Of a DNA stretch of 64,000 nucleotides, positions 61,224 to 64,000 are shown piece after piece (position 1 is the first letter of the stretch; each line of letters starts with the position of its first letter). The position numbers and the translations under genes were made by a program. The stretch is from Anaeramoeba flamelloides. Taxonomy: Eukaryota > Metamonada > Anaeramoebidae. The stretch covers positions 10,561,001 to 10,625,000 of the forward strand of contig JANTQA010000036.1 of NCBI GenBank assembly GCA_027625915.1, read 5' to 3'. The notes under the pieces were generated by a model. The model did no database searches and was not told where the DNA came from. It saw only the letters and a program-made list of their open reading frames with translations.

Positions 61224-63016
61224 ATGGTTGAAGATATATGCAATGACCCTTTTGGTAGTGGCTTTGGAAGCAGTAAAATGACAAGAAGATTCAAGGAATC
61301 AAGTTGTAAACCAGGTAAATTTTTTGATCTTTCATTTCTTTATTTTGGATCAATAACTGAAAAGAAAAAAGTAACTTAATTTTTTAGAGACTAATTTTGA
61401 AATACATACTACACCATAACTAAATAAATAATATAACTAAATCAAACAAACATTCAATTATTAAGGCAAGCCATGTCATGTTTATTTAACTGTTTCGGAA
61501 GATTTAAGAACGAGTACTGTTGTAATTTTCCACACAGCAAACCCTTACAACACCAAACCAGCCTGTAAATATGGCGAGTTAACAGGAGATGGATATCCAA
61601 ACGAGGTGCAAGGAGAAACTTATGAAATTAAATTTGATTCAAAACGATATATTCATTATGTTGGAATTAACCAATTAACACCAAATACAGATTACAAATT
61701 TATATGTGGAGAATCTGGCGAAACAGACGACTGGAGTGATGAAAAACAATTTCGAACTACTTATAATTCACTTTCAGATGGAAAGATCACATTTGCTGTC
61801 GGGGCAGATACAAATGTAATTTCATTTTTTATATTAATAATCTCATTTCAGTTGATCTATTTTGATATTGATTTATTTTCAAGGGAAGAATAACTTCCAA
61901 TTTCTTCACAATGAGAAATAAATAAAAAAAAAATAATTTATCTATTCTGATATTTTTTCAGAATAATCACAACTTCAATGATCTCTTTATCAATCTATTA
62001 AGATTTTAAATTCAAAATGGATAATAAAATTCAAAAATTTGAAAATTTATAATTAATGTCTTTAAAAAATTTGAAAAATAAAAACAAAAAATAATAAAAC
62101 AAAAAATAATAAAACAAAACATAATAAAAACAAAAGGTAATTAAAGAAACAAATCAAATAACTGAAATGATGGCTAACAATAATCCAAATTTTGCAGCAA
62201 TCGCCGGTGATCTTGCTTTAACAAATGGTAATGTCCATTGTTATAGAAAATGGGATAAATGGCTATCAAATTGGGGAAAATATGCTAAATCCAATAATAA
62301 TTTGATTCCTATCTTGCCGACAATTGGGTATGATGATTTTTTTTTTTTTTTTATTTTTATTAAATTTTGAATTTCTTTAAAAAAAAAAATAAAAATGTTT
62401 TTAATTAAAACCAAATAAATTATATTTATAATAATTTTTCCTATAACTTAAAATGAAAATCTAAAGAAATCATGAAACACAAACAGGATACAGAAAAACA
62501 GAAAAACCAGACACCACAATCGCCCCGTTTTTTATGACACTTTTTCAACACAATTCAAAAATCAAAAAGGATCCGTTTAGTCAAAAAACTTACCAAGTAA
62601 GCCAAATTACTGACGAAATTGCCTTTATTTCCTTAGACACTAACCATGTATACAGCGAAGTAGAGCAAGAAGATTGGGTTGAAGAAAATCTGGTTAAATT
62701 GAGAAATGAAGGTGTAAAATATATTTTCCCAATTTATCATGTACCCGCATTCCCTTCCGATAGAAAGTTTTCAGTTCAACAATCGTTGGCAATTCGGGAA
62801 AGTTGGGTTAAATTATTTGATAAACACGATATCACTCTTGCATTTGAAGGACACAGCCATATGCTAAAGGTTACAAAGCCCATAAGGGATGGATTAGTTG
62901 TCGAACAAACCCAAGGTACAAGATATTTAGGCGATGGTGCTTGGGGAAGATTACGAGATAGGAGAGACACAACAGTTACGCGCTGGTATGAGGATCATGT
63001 GGATTCTATTCGGTAA
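61224..63016 (+). CDS. Metallophosphoesterase, purple-acid-phosphatase architecture
   Basis: Exons 61224-61314, 61466-61815, 62137-62327 and 62467-63016 join in phase to about 393 residues. An N-terminal FN3-like domain (to about residue 130: HVYLTVSEDL, LTPNTDYKFICGES, KQFRTT) precedes a calcineurin-like phosphoesterase domain. Metal-ligand motifs in order are GADTN (D145), GDLA (D172), GNHE (N212, H213), YHVP (H302) and GHSH (H340, H342). The GD-x-x-Tyr ligand that colours true purple acid phosphatases is Leu here (residue 175). A hydrophobic run just upstream of the chosen Met, after an ATAG, suggests the signal peptide starts in an unfound exon. The gene may also splice at CG|GTAAAT (63,013) to an acceptor at 63,367, adding nine residues. 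It is probably secreted or vacuolar; the substrate is unknown. Confidence 0.87.
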
Positions 63017-63399
63017 ATATTTTATTAAAAGGGTTTTTCTCCAATTGTTTTCAAAAAAGCATAAAAAAATTATAATATACAATTTTTGATGAATATTTGA
63101 TGAAATTTTTGTAATGGTTAAATTTAAAAACCAATGTTCATTTGTGAAAAACATTTCCATTTTGAGAGTAATTATCTAACTTGAAAATTAATAGAAATAA
63201 TTTTTTCAAAATTTTAATCTTTTTAAGTGCAAACAACATTATAAACATCAAAAAAAGGGTTATTTAGAAAATTTATTTATATTCAAAATAAACCTAAATT
63301 GAAAATTTTTTAACACATCAAAATTCGATTTTTTGAAAAAAAAAAATCTCATTAAATAATTCTACAGGAAATACAAAATTAAAACTAGACCCAGTTAAT
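63017..63399. other. 3' flank of phosphoesterase gene
   Basis: AT-rich. Contains a TTCTACAG acceptor at 63,360-63,367 that would allow an alternative last exon ending at 63,398. Confidence 0.4.
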
Positions 63400-63840
63400 T
63401 GTAATGTTAACAATTATTTACAAAGTTAACAAAGCAAAAAATAAATAATTATCAATACCAAATAAAAAAATACTGTGTTAAAAATTGTGAAATGAGCACT
63501 ACAAAAAAAAATATGTTAAATTTGTTGAAATTTCATTAACAATTATTAATCGATCAGATGGTTAGATATCATCAACTAATTTTATTTGTTGCTTTCTATT
63601 AAAAAGAACTTAACTTTATAACAATCATTCGAAAAAAATTTTGGTGATCATAACATATTGATTTTTTTGAAAAATGGAAATGAAAACAAGAAACATAAAA
63701 AACAAAAAAATTGATAAAAAAATATTCTACTAAAAGTAAAATTCTTTCTGATTTGATTTGAAGTTTAATATTGTTATTCTTTTAACAATTTTGACTGTGT
63801 GAAAATTTTTGAATTTCAGTTGATATTTATTTTTGATTGT
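63400..63840 (+). repeat. Dispersed repeat, copy 2 (partner at 36,990)
   Basis: Same-orientation partner of 36,990-37,500. Shares AAATTTGTTGAAATTTC, TCGATCAGATGGTTAGATAT, CAACTAATTTTATTTGTTG, CATTCGAAAAAAATTTTG and TTTTGACTGTGTGAAAATTT. No coding frame is conserved between the copies. Confidence 0.6.
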
Positions 63841-64000
63841 AAAAAAATAAAACTGCAATAAAACAAGCTCATTTTTATTCAATAATTTTAAAATCAAAAG
63901 GAAAAGAAAACGCGAAATCTTAATAACTTTTTATCAAGAAAATAGAAAAATATCGAAAAATATTTTAAAAATATTTTCTTTGGAACTTGTGGGTATATTT

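Noticed and set aside
61164-61226. Non-standard genetic code (TAA/TAG as Gln) suggested by MKIKNK-stop-K-stop-IIFLLCLIPLF before the phosphoesterase and by the LINE stops
   Set aside because: RPS3, PIWI and the receptor all end at TAA or TAG exactly where their families end, so the nuclear code is standard; splicing and decay are simpler explanations.
1-64000. tRNA, rRNA, CRISPR array, or virus-like and LTR elements
   Set aside because: No cloverleaf with a GTTCNANNC loop, no rRNA-like block, no spacer-repeat array, and no capsid, integrase, protease or long terminal repeats were recognised.

Overview
This window is a very AT-rich (roughly 80% A+T by eye), gene-poor eukaryotic nuclear segment. 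It carries spliced genes with GT-AG introns, many A/T homopolymers and many short inverted-repeat elements. Stops in the well-supported genes are TAA or TAG at the expected ends, so the standard code fits. A ribosomal protein S3 gene, a PIWI-clade Argonaute and a large receptor with a cytoplasmic kinase domain suggest a free-living protist with complex surface signalling and small-RNA machinery. An AT-rich amoeboid lineage (Amoebozoa, or a metamonad such as Anaeramoeba) would fit, but no taxon can be proven from the sequence alone.

Layout. 1-6.3 kb is repeat-bearing intergenic DNA. 6.3-16.3 kb (+) is a three-exon receptor gene (signal peptide, SBBP-type repeats, Cys-rich module, FN3 domains, one membrane helix, kinase domain) whose first intron is about 5.5 kb and full of repeats. 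18.3-20.3 kb (-) is a large exon of a helical-repeat-like protein. 20.3-26.2 kb has no convincing gene. 26.2-33.9 kb (-) is a nine-exon gene of unknown family, rebuilt here from splice sites and matching phases. 35.2-36.6 kb (-) holds exon-like pieces of a damaged or unresolved gene. 38.0-38.8 kb (-) is the 3' end of a LINE. 40.2-41.4 kb (-) is RPS3 (three exons), followed at 42.6-43.1 kb (+) by a small basic protein. 43.4-48.4 kb is dominated by terminal-inverted-repeat elements. 48.8-53.6 kb (+) is the PIWI gene (four exons). 53.6-59 kb is repeats. 59.0-59.6 kb (+) is a small multi-pass membrane protein. 61.2-63.0 kb (+) is a metallophosphoesterase with purple-acid-phosphatase architecture.

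There are no operons. The genes are separate, and most of the space between and inside them is occupied by at least six families of short foldback or MITE-like elements and by larger dispersed repeats. A PIWI protein with an RGG-rich tail in a genome full of hairpin-forming repeats is the most suggestive combination here; that the PIWI protein acts on these elements is inference only.
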